DNA from: Burkholderia cepacia
Lineage (GTDB): Bacteria > Pseudomonadota > Gammaproteobacteria > Burkholderiales > Burkholderiaceae
DNA: 64,000 bases
Reading direction: 5' to 3'
Assembly (NCBI RefSeq): GCF_001039005.1
Contig: NZ_LDWR01000011.1
Location: forward strand, 62,001 to 126,000
The notes under the pieces were generated by a model. The model saw nothing but the letters and a program-made list of their open reading frames with translations, was not told the origin of the DNA and made no database searches. Shown one piece after another: positions 1 through 10,110 of this stretch. A program made the translations under genes and the position numbers. Within the stretch, counting starts at the first letter, position 1; the number at the start of each line of letters is the position of its first letter.

Positions 1-3000
1 CGCCGACGAGCGCCGCATAGCTGTCGAGCCAGGCGCGCGCGGTATCCGCGTCGATACAGTCGGTCGCATAGGCCGCGACCAGCTCGATCCCGTTCGCGTC
101 GTCCGTGAAATCGAGCGCGAAGTCGAAGCGCGCGGCGAGATCGGGCCCCGGCGTTGCAACCGCCGTTGCGCCCGGCAGCACGCTGTCGTGCCGCGCGTCG
201 AACTGCTGTGCGAATTTCACGCGCAGCCATTCGTCGCCGCGCTTGACCGGCGGCTTCACCGCATCGACGACACGCTCGAACGGTACATCCTGGTGCGCAA
301 CCGCGTCGAGTGCCGCCGTGCGTGCCGCGTCGACCAGCGTGCGGAACGGCAGCGTCGGTGCCACACGCACGCGCAGCGCGACCGTGTTCAGGAAGAGACC
401 GAGCAGCGCACGCGTTTCCGGGCGCTGGCGATGCGCGACCGGCACTGCGACGACGATATCCGTTGCGCCGGTCAGACGCGACAGCCATGCGTCGAGCGCG
501 GCCAGCAGCACCGTGAACACGGTGGCCTGCGCGTCGCGCGCGAGTTGCCGCACGTCGGCCGCGACCGCGTCGGGCAGGCGCACCGATACGCGTGCGCCCT
601 GCAGCGTGCGTGCGGCGCCCGGCTGCCGATCGACCGGCAGCGCGAGCGGGCCCGGCACGTCGCGCAATGCGCCGCGCCAGTAATCGAGCTGGCGCTCGCC
701 CTCGCCGCCCGCCAGCATGTCGCGCTGCCAGTCCGCGTAATCGGCGTACTGGATCGGCAGATCGGGCAACGACGGTTCGCGGCCTTCGGCATACGCGCGG
801 TAGGCGGCCGACAGTTCGTCGAACGCGCAACGCGAGCTCCAGCCGTCGGTGATCGCGTGATGCGCGGTCAGCAGCAGGCGATGACGGTCGTCGGCCAGCG
901 CCACGAGCGTCGCGCGCAGCAGCGGGCCGTGCGCGAGGTCGAACGGTTCTGCCGCATCGCGCTCGGCGAGACGCGCGGCTTGCGCATCGCGCGCGGCCGG
1001 CGGCTGGTCGCGCAGGTCGATCGCGGCGATCGATACCGGCAGATGCGCATGGATCCGCTGCATCACGACGCCGTCGTCGTTGTCGACGAGCGTCGTACGC
1101 CACGCTTCGTGCCGTCCGATCACGTGATCGAGCGCGCGCTGCAGTGCGTCGCGATCGAGCGTGCCGTCGATGGTCCAGTGCGCGGCGATGTGATACGCGG
1201 CGCTCGCGTCACGTGTTTGCGCGAGCACCCAGAAACGTTGCTGTGCGAGCGACGCCGCACGGTCGACATGCGGCGCGCCGGATGCAGCCGCATCGATCGT
1301 CGTGCGGCGCGCGGAAATGGCGGCCAGCGGCTCGCCGGTCTCGCGTTCCGCGCAATCGACCGTCCCGGCCAGCTCGGCGAGCGCCGGATCGGCGAACAGC
1401 GTGTCGAGCCGCAGGTTCACGCGCCAGGCGGCACGGATCGCGGCCTGCAACTGCATCGCGGCGAGCGAATCCGCGCCCAGCGCAAAGAAATGGTCGTCGC
1501 GCGACGGCGCTGCGTCGAGGCCGAGCAGCGTCTGCCAGAGGTCGGCGATTTGTTGTTCGGTCGGCGTGCGCGGCGCGTCGCCGGCACCGAGCGTCGTGTC
1601 GCGCGCGGCGGCAATCCGCTCGCGCAGCGCGGCACGATCGATCTTGCCGTTCAGCGTATACGGCAGCGCATCGCAGCGCACGAACCGGTGCGGTTGCCAT
1701 GCCGCCGGCAATTGCGCGGCCACGTGCGCCTTCAGCGCCGCATCGTCGGCCGCCGCACGCAGTGCAACGCAGGCGATCAGCCGCGTCGGCCCGTTGCCGG
1801 TTTCGGCGACCACGGCCGCGTCGGCCACGGCCGGATGCGAGCGCAGGCATGCTGCAATTTCAGCGGGCTCCACGCGCACGCCGCGCACCTGGACCTGGTC
1901 GTCGAGGCGGCCCAGGTAGTCGAATGCGCCATCGTCGCGCATGCGTGCAAGGTCACCCGTGCGATAGACGCGCGCACCCGGCTCGCCGTCCGGATCGGGA
2001 ATGAAACGTTCGGCCGTCAGTGCCGGGCGGCCGTGATAGCCGCGGGCAAGGCAGACGCCGCCAAGCAGCAGTTCGCCCCCTTCGGCCGTATCACCGGCGT
2101 CGCCGCCGTCGATGCGCGCGACGCGCGGGCCGATCACGCGACCGATCGGCAGCGACGCATACGCGTCGTTGGCGGCGAGCACGGGCGTTTCGCCCGGTTC
2201 GACCGGCCACAGCATCGGCGAGATCACGGCTTCGGTCGGCCCGTAACCGTTGATCAGGCGTACCGACGGGAACGTGCGGCGCACGAATTCGAATGCCTGC
2301 TGCGGCAGCGCTTCGCCGCCGAAGGCGAGCACGCGCAACGCCGGCGGCACGCCTTCGCGCGCGGCGACGGCCGCGAATTCGCGCAGGTATGCGGGCGGAA
2401 ATGCGGCGACGTTGACCGACTCGCGCACCATCAGCGCATGCGCGGCGTCCGGCGCGAACGGCTGCGGCGGCGCAATCGTGATGCTGGCGCCGACCGCGAG
2501 CGGCGCGAGCCAGCATTCATGGGCCGCGTCGAAATTGACCGACGCGAAATGCAGCAGACGGTCGCCTGCTTCGATCGGCAGCGCGGCCGCGAGCGCGTCG
2601 CAGTGCGCGGCGAGCGGCCCGTGCTCGACGACGACCGCCTTCGGCGTGCCGGTCGAGCCCGACGTATAGATCATGTATGCGGCCGCACGCGGGTGCACGG
2701 GCACGTCCTCGTCGTCGGCAGCGAGGTCCCGCCCGTCCGCCGTTTCGGCTGCCGCGTCGAACGCGTGCTCGAACGGCGCGCCGAGCGCCGCCCGGCCCGC
2801 TTCGTCGACGATACCGTGCCGCAGCTCGGCATCCTGGACGATCCAGTCGAGGCGCGCGGCAGGATGGCGCGGATCGAGCGGCACGAACACGCCGCCCGCC
2901 TTCAACACGGCCAGCAGCGCGACGAACAGCTCGCACGAGCGTTCGACGCAGACGCCGACCCGCACTTCGGCGCCAACGCCGGCCGCGCGCAGTTGCCGGG

Positions 3001-3142
3001 CCAGCCGCGACGCACGCGCATCGAGCGCGCCGCGCGACAAGCGCAAATCATTCTGGAAAGGTGCCGCGATTGCGGGTGCGTCGGGCGCGACGCGCGCCAG
3101 TTCGCGGATTCGGTGATGCAGCGCAGTCGGGAAACTCGTCAT
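1..3142 (-). CDS. orbI: Ornibactin non-ribosomal peptide synthetase OrbI, N-terminal part (runs off the window)
   Basis: About 1,047 N-terminal residues of an NRPS, translated from an ATG at 3142 and open to the window edge, so the 3' part is missing. Visible domains in order: an adenylation domain (about 1-500) with the A3 loop YTSGSTGTPK near residue 158 and an A8-type YRTGDLAR; a carrier domain with LGADSLAAMQ near residue 557, which holds the phosphopantetheine serine; and a condensation domain with HHAITDG near residue 762. The protein starts directly with adenylation, as expected for the synthetase that loads the first hydroxyornithine of ornibactin. The head-to-head exporter gene orbE and the orb operon beyond it support the assignment. 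I did not decode the substrate code. Expression is expected from the OrbS-type promoter at 3213-3237. Confidence 0.9.
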   Translation of the reverse strand, partial: MTSFPTALHHRIRELARVAPDAPAIAAPFQNDLRLSRGALDARASRLARQLRAAGVGAEVRVGVCVERSCELFVALLAVLKAGGVFVPLDPRHPAARLDWIVQDAELRHGIVDEAGRAALGAPFEHAFDAAAETADGRDLAADDEDVPVHPRAAAYMIYTSGSTGTPKAVVVEHGPLAAHCDALAAALPIEAGDRLLHFASVNFDAAHECWLAPLAVGASITIAPPQPFAPDAAHALMVRESVNVAAFPPAYLREFAAVAAREGVPPALRVLAFGGEALPQQAFEFVRRTFPSVRLINGYGPTEAVISPMLWPVEPGETPVLAANDAYASLPIGRVIGPRVARIDGGDAGDTAEGGELLLGGVCLARGYHGRPALTAERFIPDPDGEPGARVYRTGDLARMRDDGAFDYLGRLDDQVQVRGVRVEPAEIAACLRSHPAVADAAVVAETGNGPTRLIACVALRAAADDAALKAHVAAQLPAAWQPHRFVRCDALPYTLNGKIDRAALRERIAAARDTTLGAGDAPRTPTEQQIADLWQTLLGLDAAPSRDDHFFALGADSLAAMQLQAAIRAAWRVNLRLDTLFADPALAELAGTVDCAERETGEPLAAISARRTTIDAAASGAPHVDRAASLAQQRFWVLAQTRDASAAYHIAAHWTIDGTLDRDALQRALDHVIGRHEAWRTTLVDNDDGVVMQRIHAHLPVSIAAIDLRDQPPAARDAQAARLAERDAAEPFDLAHGPLLRATLVALADDRHRLLLTAHHAITDGWSSRCAFDELSAAYRAYAEGREPSLPDLPIQYADYADWQRDMLAGGEGERQLDYWRGALRDVPGPLALPVDRQPGAARTLQGARVSVRLPDAVAADVRQLARDAQATVFTVLLAALDAWLSRLTGATDIVVAVPVAHRQRPETRALLGLFLNTVALRVRVAPTLPFRTLVDAARTAALDAVAHQDVPFERVVDAVKPPVKRGDEWLRVKFAQQFDARHDSVLPGATAVATPGPDLAARFDFALDFTDDANGIELVAAYATDCIDADTARAWLDSYAALVG

Positions 3143-3212
3143 GTGCGTGAAGTCCTTCGGTCCGGCCGCTACGGCCAAGTCTCGGGGCCGCTTGGGGCGG
3201 CTTCACTGGTGT

Positions 3213-3237
3213 GACGAACGGCGCGGCCGATTTTTTA
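3213..3237 (-). promoter_or_regulatory. OrbS-dependent promoter of orbI
   Basis: On the minus strand TAAAA (3237-3233) is followed after exactly 16 nt by CGTC (3216-3213). This matches the iron-starvation sigma factor promoter type used by PvdS and OrbS. It lies about 70 nt upstream of the orbI start and shares its geometry with the sites before orbE and orbH. Confidence 0.8.
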
Positions 3238-3285
3238 CCGTTTTGCGTTCAAAGTGCGTGCGGCCGCTTTTTTTGCAGGCGCTGC

Positions 3286-3310
3286 TAAATATTTGCGCGG
3301 CCCGTTCGTC
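3286..3310 (+). promoter_or_regulatory. OrbS-dependent promoter of orbE
   Basis: TAAAT (3286-3290), 16 nt, then CGTC (3307-3310) on the plus strand, about 100 nt upstream of orbE. The site is divergent from the orbI promoter, so one short intergenic region drives both synthesis and export. Confidence 0.8.
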
Positions 3311-3411
3311 TATCAGGGAGGAAAGCCGGATCCAGGCTCGCCCTCCGACGCTTTCGCCTCCGTTTTGCCGTTTCCGCGTATTCACTTGTCTTCCCTTTAC
3401 CGACGTTGCCG

Positions 3412-5157
3412 ATGACTGCTGCCCACGAGCCTGCTTCCCCGCCGTCCCTCGACGCCTCTCCCGCCCGCCCCGCGGCCCGCCTGATCCTCGCGCTATTGCG
3501 CGAAAGCCGCGCGTCGCTCGCGCTTGCGCTCGCCGCGTGCGTGCTGAACGGCGTCGCGAGCGTGCTGCTCGTCGCGACGCTGAACCGCGCGCTCGCGACA
3601 CCCGGCGCGGCCGATGCATCACTCGCATGGCGCTTCGCGCTGTGCGCGGTGATCGCGCTCGTCACGCGGATCGTGTCGGGCACGCTGTTCGCCCGCCTGT
3701 CGCAGGACACGATGGCGCGGCTGCGCGTGCATCTCGCGCGGCGCGTCGGCGCGGCCGAGCTGCGCGACATCGAGCGGATCGGCGCGGCGCCCGTACAGTC
3801 GGTGCTGACCGACGACGCGACCAACGTGTCGATGCTGTTCTTCGCACTGCCGAACCTGGTCATGCACGGCTCGATCGTGTTCGGCTGCCTCGGCTACCTC
3901 GCGTGGCTGTCATGGCCCGTGTGCGTGCTCGCGCTGGCCGCGATCATCGCCGGCTCGCTCGGTTATCACACCGGCGACCGTCGCGCGATCGCGTCGCTCG
4001 AGGCCGCAGGCAAGGCGCAGGACCGCCTGTTCGGTTATCTCGGCTCGCTGTTTTCCGGCGCGAAGGAACTGAAGCTGCACGATGCGCGCGCACGCCAGTT
4101 CGTCGACGGCCAGCTCGGCGCCGCGATCGGCGAAGTGCGCGACCACCGCCGCCGCGCGTTCAGCGCGTACGCGGTCGGGGTCGGCTGGATCATCTTCCTG
4201 TTCTACGTGTTCCTCGGCGTCGCGTCGTTCTGGCCGCAGCTCGGCGTGCATGCCGATGCGGGCGCGGCGGCCGGCTATGTCGTCGTGTTCCTGTTCATGC
4301 TCGTGCCGCTCGACGGCCTCCTGAACAACCTGCCGACCGTCAATGCGGCGCGCGTGTCGCTCACGCGGATCGAAGGCGTGATGGCCGAATTCGGCGCGCT
4401 GCGCACGGTGCCGCCCGCGGCCGACGCGCCCGATGTGCCGACGGCCGGCGCCGTCACGCTGCGCGGCGTCACGCACGCGTATTTCCACGAACGCGACGAA
4501 CGCATGTTCAGCATCGGACCGGTCGACCTGACGATCAAGCCGGGCGAGCTCGTGTTCATCGTCGGCGGCAACGGCAGCGGCAAGACGACGCTCGCGAAGG
4601 TGCTGACGGGACTCTACGAGCCCGAGGAAGGCACGATCGAGGTCGACGGCCGGCCGATCGGCTGGCGCGAGCGCGCGGCGTACCGGCAGCGCTTCAGCGC
4701 GGTGTTCAACGATTTCCACCTGTTCGATGCGCTGCTCGGCATCGTCGATCCCGACGATCCGGCCCGCGCGCAGGCCGATGCACGCGCGAACGCGCTCGTC
4801 GCGAAGCTCGCGCTCGACCACAAGGTGAAAGTGGTCGACGGCGCGTTCTCGACCCGCGCGCTGTCGACCGGGCAGCGCAAGCGGCTCGCGCTCGTCGTCG
4901 CGTATCTGGAGGACCGGCCGTTCTACCTGTTCGACGAATGGGCGGCCGACCAGGATCCGTCGTTCAAGGCCGTGTTCTACGAGCAATTGCTGCCCGAGCT
5001 GCGCGCGCGTGGCAAGGCCGTGATCGTGATCACGCACGACGATCGTTATTTCGATCTCGCGGACCGGCTACTGAAGCTCGACAACGGGCGCATCGTCAGC
5101 GACACGATGCCCGCGCGTTCGCATGCGCGGGACGGCGTCGATGCGCTGAGCGCGTAA
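3412..5157 (+). CDS. orbE: Cyclic-peptide/siderophore ABC exporter OrbE
   Basis: 581-residue fused membrane plus ATPase half-transporter of the SyrD/PvdE family. It probably exports ornibactin or its precursor across the inner membrane. The N-terminal half is hydrophobic with several predicted membrane segments (for example residues 25-60, 140-180 and 255-310). The C-terminal half has Walker A GGNGSGKTT near residue 384, a degenerate signature LSTGQRKR near 483, and Walker B YLFDEWAADQ near 504. LSTGQ in place of LSGGQ is usual for this family. I chose the ATG at 3412; a TTG two codons earlier is the alternative. It is the only orb gene here on the plus strand and is convergent with orbB. Confidence 0.88.
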   Translation: MTAAHEPASPPSLDASPARPAARLILALLRESRASLALALAACVLNGVASVLLVATLNRALATPGAADASLAWRFALCAVIALVTRIVSGTLFARLSQDTMARLRVHLARRVGAAELRDIERIGAAPVQSVLTDDATNVSMLFFALPNLVMHGSIVFGCLGYLAWLSWPVCVLALAAIIAGSLGYHTGDRRAIASLEAAGKAQDRLFGYLGSLFSGAKELKLHDARARQFVDGQLGAAIGEVRDHRRRAFSAYAVGVGWIIFLFYVFLGVASFWPQLGVHADAGAAAGYVVVFLFMLVPLDGLLNNLPTVNAARVSLTRIEGVMAEFGALRTVPPAADAPDVPTAGAVTLRGVTHAYFHERDERMFSIGPVDLTIKPGELVFIVGGNGSGKTTLAKVLTGLYEPEEGTIEVDGRPIGWRERAAYRQRFSAVFNDFHLFDALLGIVDPDDPARAQADARANALVAKLALDHKVKVVDGAFSTRALSTGQRKRLALVVAYLEDRPFYLFDEWAADQDPSFKAVFYEQLLPELRARGKAVIVITHDDRYFDLADRLLKLDNGRIVSDTMPARSHARDGVDALSA

Positions 5158-5352
5158 GCCGTCCATCAATGAATCGCCGACGCGCGGCAACCGCAGCGTG
5201 TCGGCGATGTGCGTTTCGGAATGGAATGTTGTGGATAAGCGGCCGAGCGGAAACGCCGAGGACGCCCGCCATCAAACCAACGACAACACCCTTCCCGTCA
5301 AAGCGGCATGCTCCGCCGCCACACGTTCACGTGCTCGACGTTCTCAACGTGC

Positions 5353-6381
5353 TCAACGCGCGACCGGCAGCTTCAGCATCGTATCGGTCATCACGTCGGC
5401 CAGCTTCAGCGCCGACATCGGCCCGCCGAACCCCCAGATATTGCGTTCGATCAGTGCGATCCGGCGGTCGCGCAGCGCGGGCACGAAGCGCCACACCGGC
5501 GAATCGAGCTTCGCCGACAGCGGCACCTCCATCCCCGACGCGGTTACGAACAGTACGGCCAGGTCGCGCTGCCTGAGCAGGTCGGCCGACGTCACATACA
5601 GCGTGCCTTCCCGCGTCGGCTTCTTCGGCCATGGATCGAGCCCGAGCGCACGCGCGAGACCCGCCGACGTGCTGTTGCCCGTATAGGCCCAGTAACGGTC
5701 GGGCAAGCCGAGATCCTGCAGCAGCGCGATGCGCTCGCCCTTTCGGCCCGCGGCCGCGAGGCGCGCCGCATTGCGCGCGATCCCCGCGTCGAGTTGCGCA
5801 TCAACTGCCTGCGCACGCGCGTCGCGCCCCGTGACCGTACCGATCGTCCGGAAGATCTGCCGCATCCAGTCGAGCTGCGTGACGGGTACGCCGTCCTCGG
5901 AAACATTCGGGCTGAACTGGAACAGGATGGTCGGCGCGATCCGGTCGAGCGCGTCGAAAATCGGCGCATGCCGGAAGCCGACACCGATGATCAGATCGGG
6001 CTTGACCGCCGCGATCGCCTCGAGCCCCGGCTCCTGCCGCGAGCCGATGTCGGTCACGTGCGCGAGCCGGTCGCTTTCGTAACCGAGCCAGCCCGGATAG
6101 AACGCGGCATCGGCCATCCCGACCGGCACGATGTCGAGCGCGATCACGCTTTCCGCGAACATGAAGTCGAGCGCGACCACGCGCTGCGGCCGCACCGGCA
6201 TCGTTTTGCTCGCCTGCGACACGACGGGATTGCCGGCGAGCGACACGGCACGCGAGGCCTGCGCGCCGAGTGCGTCGCCGGCAGCAGTCACCGCGGCAGC
6301 CGTTGCGGAAAACGTGCCGCAGCACGCGGCGCCGAGCGCGGCGAGTGCGCCAAGCGCATGCCGGCGGCCGGCGTGTGTCAC
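5353..6381 (-). CDS. orbB: Ornibactin periplasmic binding protein OrbB
   Basis: 342-residue FhuD-like substrate-binding protein of iron-siderophore ABC uptake. A GTG start at 6381 overlaps the orbF stop by 4 nt (GTGA), which indicates translational coupling. The N-terminus carries adjacent arginines (HAGRRHALG) and an alanine-rich hydrophobic stretch, so export is clear and a Tat route is possible. The class III binding fold is suggested by [14 protein letters not shown] near the start of the mature protein and KPDLIIGVG. It should pass ferri-ornibactin from the outer-membrane receptor (outside the window) to OrbD/OrbC. It is the last gene of the orbS-H-G-C-D-F-B operon. Confidence 0.88.
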   Translation of the reverse strand: MTHAGRRHALGALAALGAACCGTFSATAAAVTAAGDALGAQASRAVSLAGNPVVSQASKTMPVRPQRVVALDFMFAESVIALDIVPVGMADAAFYPGWLGYESDRLAHVTDIGSRQEPGLEAIAAVKPDLIIGVGFRHAPIFDALDRIAPTILFQFSPNVSEDGVPVTQLDWMRQIFRTIGTVTGRDARAQAVDAQLDAGIARNAARLAAAGRKGERIALLQDLGLPDRYWAYTGNSTSAGLARALGLDPWPKKPTREGTLYVTSADLLRQRDLAVLFVTASGMEVPLSAKLDSPVWRFVPALRDRRIALIERNIWGFGGPMSALKLADVMTDTMLKLPVAR

Positions 6382-7178
6382 CGGATCGCGTCCTGCTCGG
6401 CCAGCGCCGCGTCGTCCATTGTCAGTAGCAGGGGGCAGCTTCCACACAGTTGCGTTTCTCCAGGAATTTCGTAGCGCAGGCAGCACACGCGGCGCGCGCG
6501 AAACGGCGTCGGCAGCAGCGGCGAGCGCGGCACGGCATCGCGCACCGGCACACGCAGCGGATTCGGTTCGCAGCCGTTGCACGTCGAGCCGAACAGCCAG
6601 TCCGCGTCGCGCACCGGATCGGCCGCGCATGGCAACGAACGACAGGTGTCGAGCAGATAGTCGAGCAGGTTGCCCGCGTTGCTCCAGAGCACGCGCGGCG
6701 TGACGCGCCCCATCGCCGCGAGCAGGTCGATCACCGCGCCGAGATGCGCGATGAGCCCCGTATAGCGCGGCGCGGGTTCGTCGCACGGCGCGCCGAGTGC
6801 GTCCGCCGCGAAATACAGCGCGGCAGGCATCCCGTCGTCGAGCGCGACGAACGTGCGTTCGGGCGTCATGTCGAGCGGCCGGCCGAGCGTCAGCGCGGCG
6901 ACGACGCCCGCGGGCGCCGCACGGCCGAAATAGTATTTGCTCCATTGCGACATCAGCGCGCGTGCATGCTGCGCCGGATCGCCGCCATAATGGCGGACCA
7001 TCGCGTCGAGCACCGCGTCACGCTGCTCGGGCAACGCGCTGACGGGCACGACGATCCGGCCCGGCGCATGCGCGTCGTCGGGCATGCCGAGCCAGACGAC
7101 GTCGAGATGATCGGCAAACGGTTCGGGCGCGAACGCCGAGAAACGCGTGGCGCGCGCGCCGTCGGGCAATGGCGTCAT
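6378..7178 (-). CDS. orbF: FhuF-like ferric-siderophore reductase OrbF
   Basis: 266-residue protein with the C-terminal cysteine motif of FhuF-type [2Fe-2S] ferric reductases: CC, 11 residues, then CGSC (VCCLRYE...LCGSC). An upstream STCNGCEPN adds two more cysteines. It probably reduces ferric ornibactin in the cytoplasm to release iron. The ATG at 7178 overlaps the orbD stop by 4 nt and its own stop overlaps the orbB start by 4 nt. Its reading frame stays open far upstream beneath orbD, but that extension is only an antiphase shadow. Confidence 0.88.
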   Translation of the reverse strand: MTPLPDGARATRFSAFAPEPFADHLDVVWLGMPDDAHAPGRIVVPVSALPEQRDAVLDAMVRHYGGDPAQHARALMSQWSKYYFGRAAPAGVVAALTLGRPLDMTPERTFVALDDGMPAALYFAADALGAPCDEPAPRYTGLIAHLGAVIDLLAAMGRVTPRVLWSNAGNLLDYLLDTCRSLPCAADPVRDADWLFGSTCNGCEPNPLRVPVRDAVPRSPLLPTPFRARRVCCLRYEIPGETQLCGSCPLLLTMDDAALAEQDAIR

Positions 7179-9265
7179 CGCCCCGCGCGCCGGGCGCGGC
7201 GCCCCTCGAGAATCAGCAGCCCGAGCAGGTACGGCGCGCCGATCAACGCGGTCAGCACGCCGGCCGGCACTTCGCGCGGCGCGACGACCGTGCGGGCCGC
7301 GAGATCCGCGACACCGAGAATCAGCGCGCCGCACGCGGCCGCGAGCCACAGCCGCGTGCGATGCCGGCGTGCGCCGAGCATCGTCGCGACGTGCGGCGCC
7401 ATCAACCCGATGAAGCCCACCGGCCCGACCGCCGCGACGGCCGCGCACGCGGCGAGCGTCGCGATCGTCAGCGCGAGCGGCCGCAGCGCGGCCACCGGCA
7501 GGCCGAGCGCGGCCGCCTGGTCGTCGCCGAGCGCGAGCATGTCGAGCGGTCGCGCGAGCCACGCGAACACGGGCACCGCGAGCACGCACCACGGCAGCAG
7601 CATCGACACCTCGCCCCAGCTGCGGCCATAGGTGCCGCCGACGAGCCACACGACGAAGCGCGCGGGCTGCACGCTTTGCTGCGTGATCAGCCATTGCGCG
7701 AGCGTCGTCCAGAGCGCGCCGATCGCGATACCCGTGAGCGCGACCGCAAGCGGCGCATAACGATGCCGGTGATTCAGCACGAGCGTGATTGCGAGCGACA
7801 GTCCGCCGCCGATCAGCGTGGCCGCCGCGAGCGTCACATGGCCCATCAGCGGCCAGGTCGACAGCGCGAACAGCGTGACGAGCCCCGCGCCCTGCGTGAC
7901 GCCGAGCACTTCGGGGCCCGCGAGCGGATTGCGCACGACGCTCTGCATCGCGACGCCGCTGACCGCCAGCAGCGCGCCCGCGAGGAGCGCGCACAACAGG
8001 CGCGGCATGCGCAGGTCGATCAGCATCCGCGCGAGCGCATCGTGACCGGACAGCGCGGCGAGCCAGCGTGCGGGCGACAGCCATTCGGGGCCAGCCGACA
8101 CGCCCACCCATACCGCGAGCACACCGACCACGACGAACAGCGCCGTACGCAACGGCCAGCCAAGCTGTTCGAGCCAGCCCACGAACCGCGTCGATCCACC
8201 GCCCGCCGTGCGCTCGGCGTCCGCGTGCAGCACGCCCGACCACGCGGCGCCGCGCCGAATCATCGCGAGCATCAGCGGCGTGCCGACCAGCGCGATCGCG
8301 ACGCCGGTCGACAGCGTCGCGTCGAGGCCCGACACGAGCACGGCGCTGTCGGTGACGAGCACGAGTGCGCCACCGGCGAGCGCCGACAGCGGCACCATCA
8401 CGCCGAGACGCGCCACACGCGCGCCGCGCACCTGGCGCAGCAGGTTCGGTGCGACGAGCCCGACATACGACAGCGGGCCCGCGATACTGACGGCCACGCT
8501 CGTGAACGCAACTGCGACGATCGTCGCGGCAAGCCGCGTCGCATCGACGCGTACGCCGGCTGCAGCCGCCGCATCGTCGCCGAGTGTGAGCGGATTCAGC
8601 GGCCGGATCACGAACGGCAATGCGAGCAGCGGCACGACGAGCCAGCGCATGGCGAGCGCGAGGCCCGTCGCGCCCGGCTGGTAAAGGCTGCCGTTGGTCC
8701 ACAGCGCGGCGCCCGCGATGTTCTGCTCGAAGAACGCGAGCACGAGCGTCGACAGCGCGGCGAACAGCAGCATGCAGACGCTGCCCGCGAGCACGAGGCG
8801 CAACGGCGTCGCGCGCCAGCCGCCGGCCGCGACGATCGAGCATGCGGCGGCGGCCAGCCCGCAGACGAACAGCAGCGGCACCGACGCGACGCCCGCCAGC
8901 GCCGGCACGAGCATCGCCGCGAGCAGGCCGAGCTGCGCGCCACCCGTCACGCCGAGCAGGTCGGGCGACGCGAGCGGATTGCGCGTGAGCGACTGAAACA
9001 GCGCGCCGGCGATGCCGAGGCAGCCGCCCGCGACGAGCGCGGCCGCGACACGCGGCAGGTTGAGGTCGAACAGGAAGACGTGCGCGAGCGCGGCGCCATC
9101 GCTGCCGGGCGCCGCGTCCCACCACACGCGTAAATCGGGTGCGACGCGCAGCGCCGCGAGACCCGCGATCAGCACGACGAGGCCGATCGCGATCGCACCG
9201 GCCCGGCCGGTGGCCGCGCCCTTCCCCGTCGCCGCGAGGCGCTTGCGCATCGCGAACGTCGTCAT
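7175..9265 (-). CDS. orbD: Ornibactin ABC permease OrbD (fused FecCD double permease)
   Basis: 696-residue integral membrane protein made of two tandem FecCD-type permease units, the FhuB arrangement. Each half repeats the family sequence around PLASPDLLGVTGGA (first) and PLAGPEVLGVTQGA (second), and each has the VGFIGL/SYVGLVAPN-type loop that contacts the ATPase. Being fused, it supplies both membrane subunits of the OrbBCD importer. The ATG at 9265 overlaps the orbC stop by 4 nt (ATGA). Confidence 0.9.
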   Translation of the reverse strand: MTTFAMRKRLAATGKGAATGRAGAIAIGLVVLIAGLAALRVAPDLRVWWDAAPGSDGAALAHVFLFDLNLPRVAAALVAGGCLGIAGALFQSLTRNPLASPDLLGVTGGAQLGLLAAMLVPALAGVASVPLLFVCGLAAAACSIVAAGGWRATPLRLVLAGSVCMLLFAALSTLVLAFFEQNIAGAALWTNGSLYQPGATGLALAMRWLVVPLLALPFVIRPLNPLTLGDDAAAAAGVRVDATRLAATIVAVAFTSVAVSIAGPLSYVGLVAPNLLRQVRGARVARLGVMVPLSALAGGALVLVTDSAVLVSGLDATLSTGVAIALVGTPLMLAMIRRGAAWSGVLHADAERTAGGGSTRFVGWLEQLGWPLRTALFVVVGVLAVWVGVSAGPEWLSPARWLAALSGHDALARMLIDLRMPRLLCALLAGALLAVSGVAMQSVVRNPLAGPEVLGVTQGAGLVTLFALSTWPLMGHVTLAAATLIGGGLSLAITLVLNHRHRYAPLAVALTGIAIGALWTTLAQWLITQQSVQPARFVVWLVGGTYGRSWGEVSMLLPWCVLAVPVFAWLARPLDMLALGDDQAAALGLPVAALRPLALTIATLAACAAVAAVGPVGFIGLMAPHVATMLGARRHRTRLWLAAACGALILGVADLAARTVVAPREVPAGVLTALIGAPYLLGLLILEGRRARRAGR

Positions 9266-10110
9266 ACGGCGAGATCCCGGTCGAAGACGTCGGCCGCATG
9301 CGGCGTGGCGGTGCTCGACGGCCCGTAGGCCGGCACGCACATCGGCGCGCCCGTCTGCGGATGCGCGAGTTTCAGCATCTCGACACCGAACGCCGCGCGC
9401 AGCCGCACCGGTTCGAGCATCGCGTCGGGCGAGCCCTGCGCGACGAGCCGGCCCGCGCGCATCAGCACGATCTCGTCGCTGTACGCGGCCGCCTGGTTCA
9501 GGTCGTGCAGCACCCAGACGATCGTCAGCCCGCGCGCGCGGTTCAGCGCACGCAGTGCATCGAGGATGTCGAGCTGGTGATGGATGTCGAGATAGGTCGT
9601 CGGTTCGTCGAGCAGCACGATCGGCGCCTGCTGCGCGAGCGCCATCGCGATCCACGCGCGCTGGCGCTCGCCGCCCGACAGCGCGCCGACGTCGCGGCCC
9701 GCGTCGTCGGCGAGGCCGCTCGTCTCGAGCGCCTCGTCGATCGCCGCATGGTCGGCGCGCGACAGGCCGCGCAGGAAGCCGCCATACGCATAGCGCCCGT
9801 ACGCGACGAGTTCGCGCACGGTCAGGCCCGACGGAATCTGGTTGAACTGCGCGAGCATCGTCAGCTCGCGCGCGAGCGCGCGACGACGAAACGACGCAAG
9901 GGGCTTTCCGTCGACTTCCACATGGCCGGCACGCGCGGGCTGCAGGCCCGCGAGCGTGCGCAGCAGCGTGCTCTTGCCGCAGCCGTTCGGGCCGCACAGC
10001 GCGGTTACGCGGCCGGCCGCGATCGACAGATCCAATCCGTCGATCACGACATGGTCGCGATAACCTACCGTCAGCCCCCGCGCGGCAAGCGCGGCGGTAC
10101 TACGCGTCAT
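9262..10110 (-). CDS. orbC: Ornibactin ABC transporter ATPase OrbC
   Basis: 282-residue ATPase of the iron-siderophore import family (FepC/FhuC). Walker A is GPNGCGKST near residue 41, the signature LSGGERQRAW, and Walker B IVLLDEPTT followed by YLDIHHQ. I chose the ATG at 10110, which starts MTRSTAALAARG and overlaps the orbG stop by 11 nt; the longer open frame would reach into orbG without a conserved N-terminus. It pairs with the double permease OrbD. Confidence 0.92.
   Translation of the reverse strand: MTRSTAALAARGLTVGYRDHVVIDGLDLSIAAGRVTALCGPNGCGKSTLLRTLAGLQPARAGHVEVDGKPLASFRRRALARELTMLAQFNQIPSGLTVRELVAYGRYAYGGFLRGLSRADHAAIDEALETSGLADDAGRDVGALSGGERQRAWIAMALAQQAPIVLLDEPTTYLDIHHQLDILDALRALNRARGLTIVWVLHDLNQAAAYSDEIVLMRAGRLVAQGSPDAMLEPVRLRAAFGVEMLKLAHPQTGAPMCVPAYGPSSTATPHAADVFDRDLAV

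Noticed and set aside
188..3214. 1,008-residue plus-strand open frame opposite the NRPS gene
   Set aside because: It is an antisense shadow in GC-rich DNA: arginine-rich, no domain motifs, whereas the minus strand encodes clear adenylation, carrier and condensation motifs.
6378..9299. 973-residue frame joining orbF to sequence under orbD, as if a reductase-permease fusion
   Set aside because: Only the part after 7178 matches FhuF-like reductases; the rest is an antiphase reading of the permease gene, and an ATGA overlap gives the true start.
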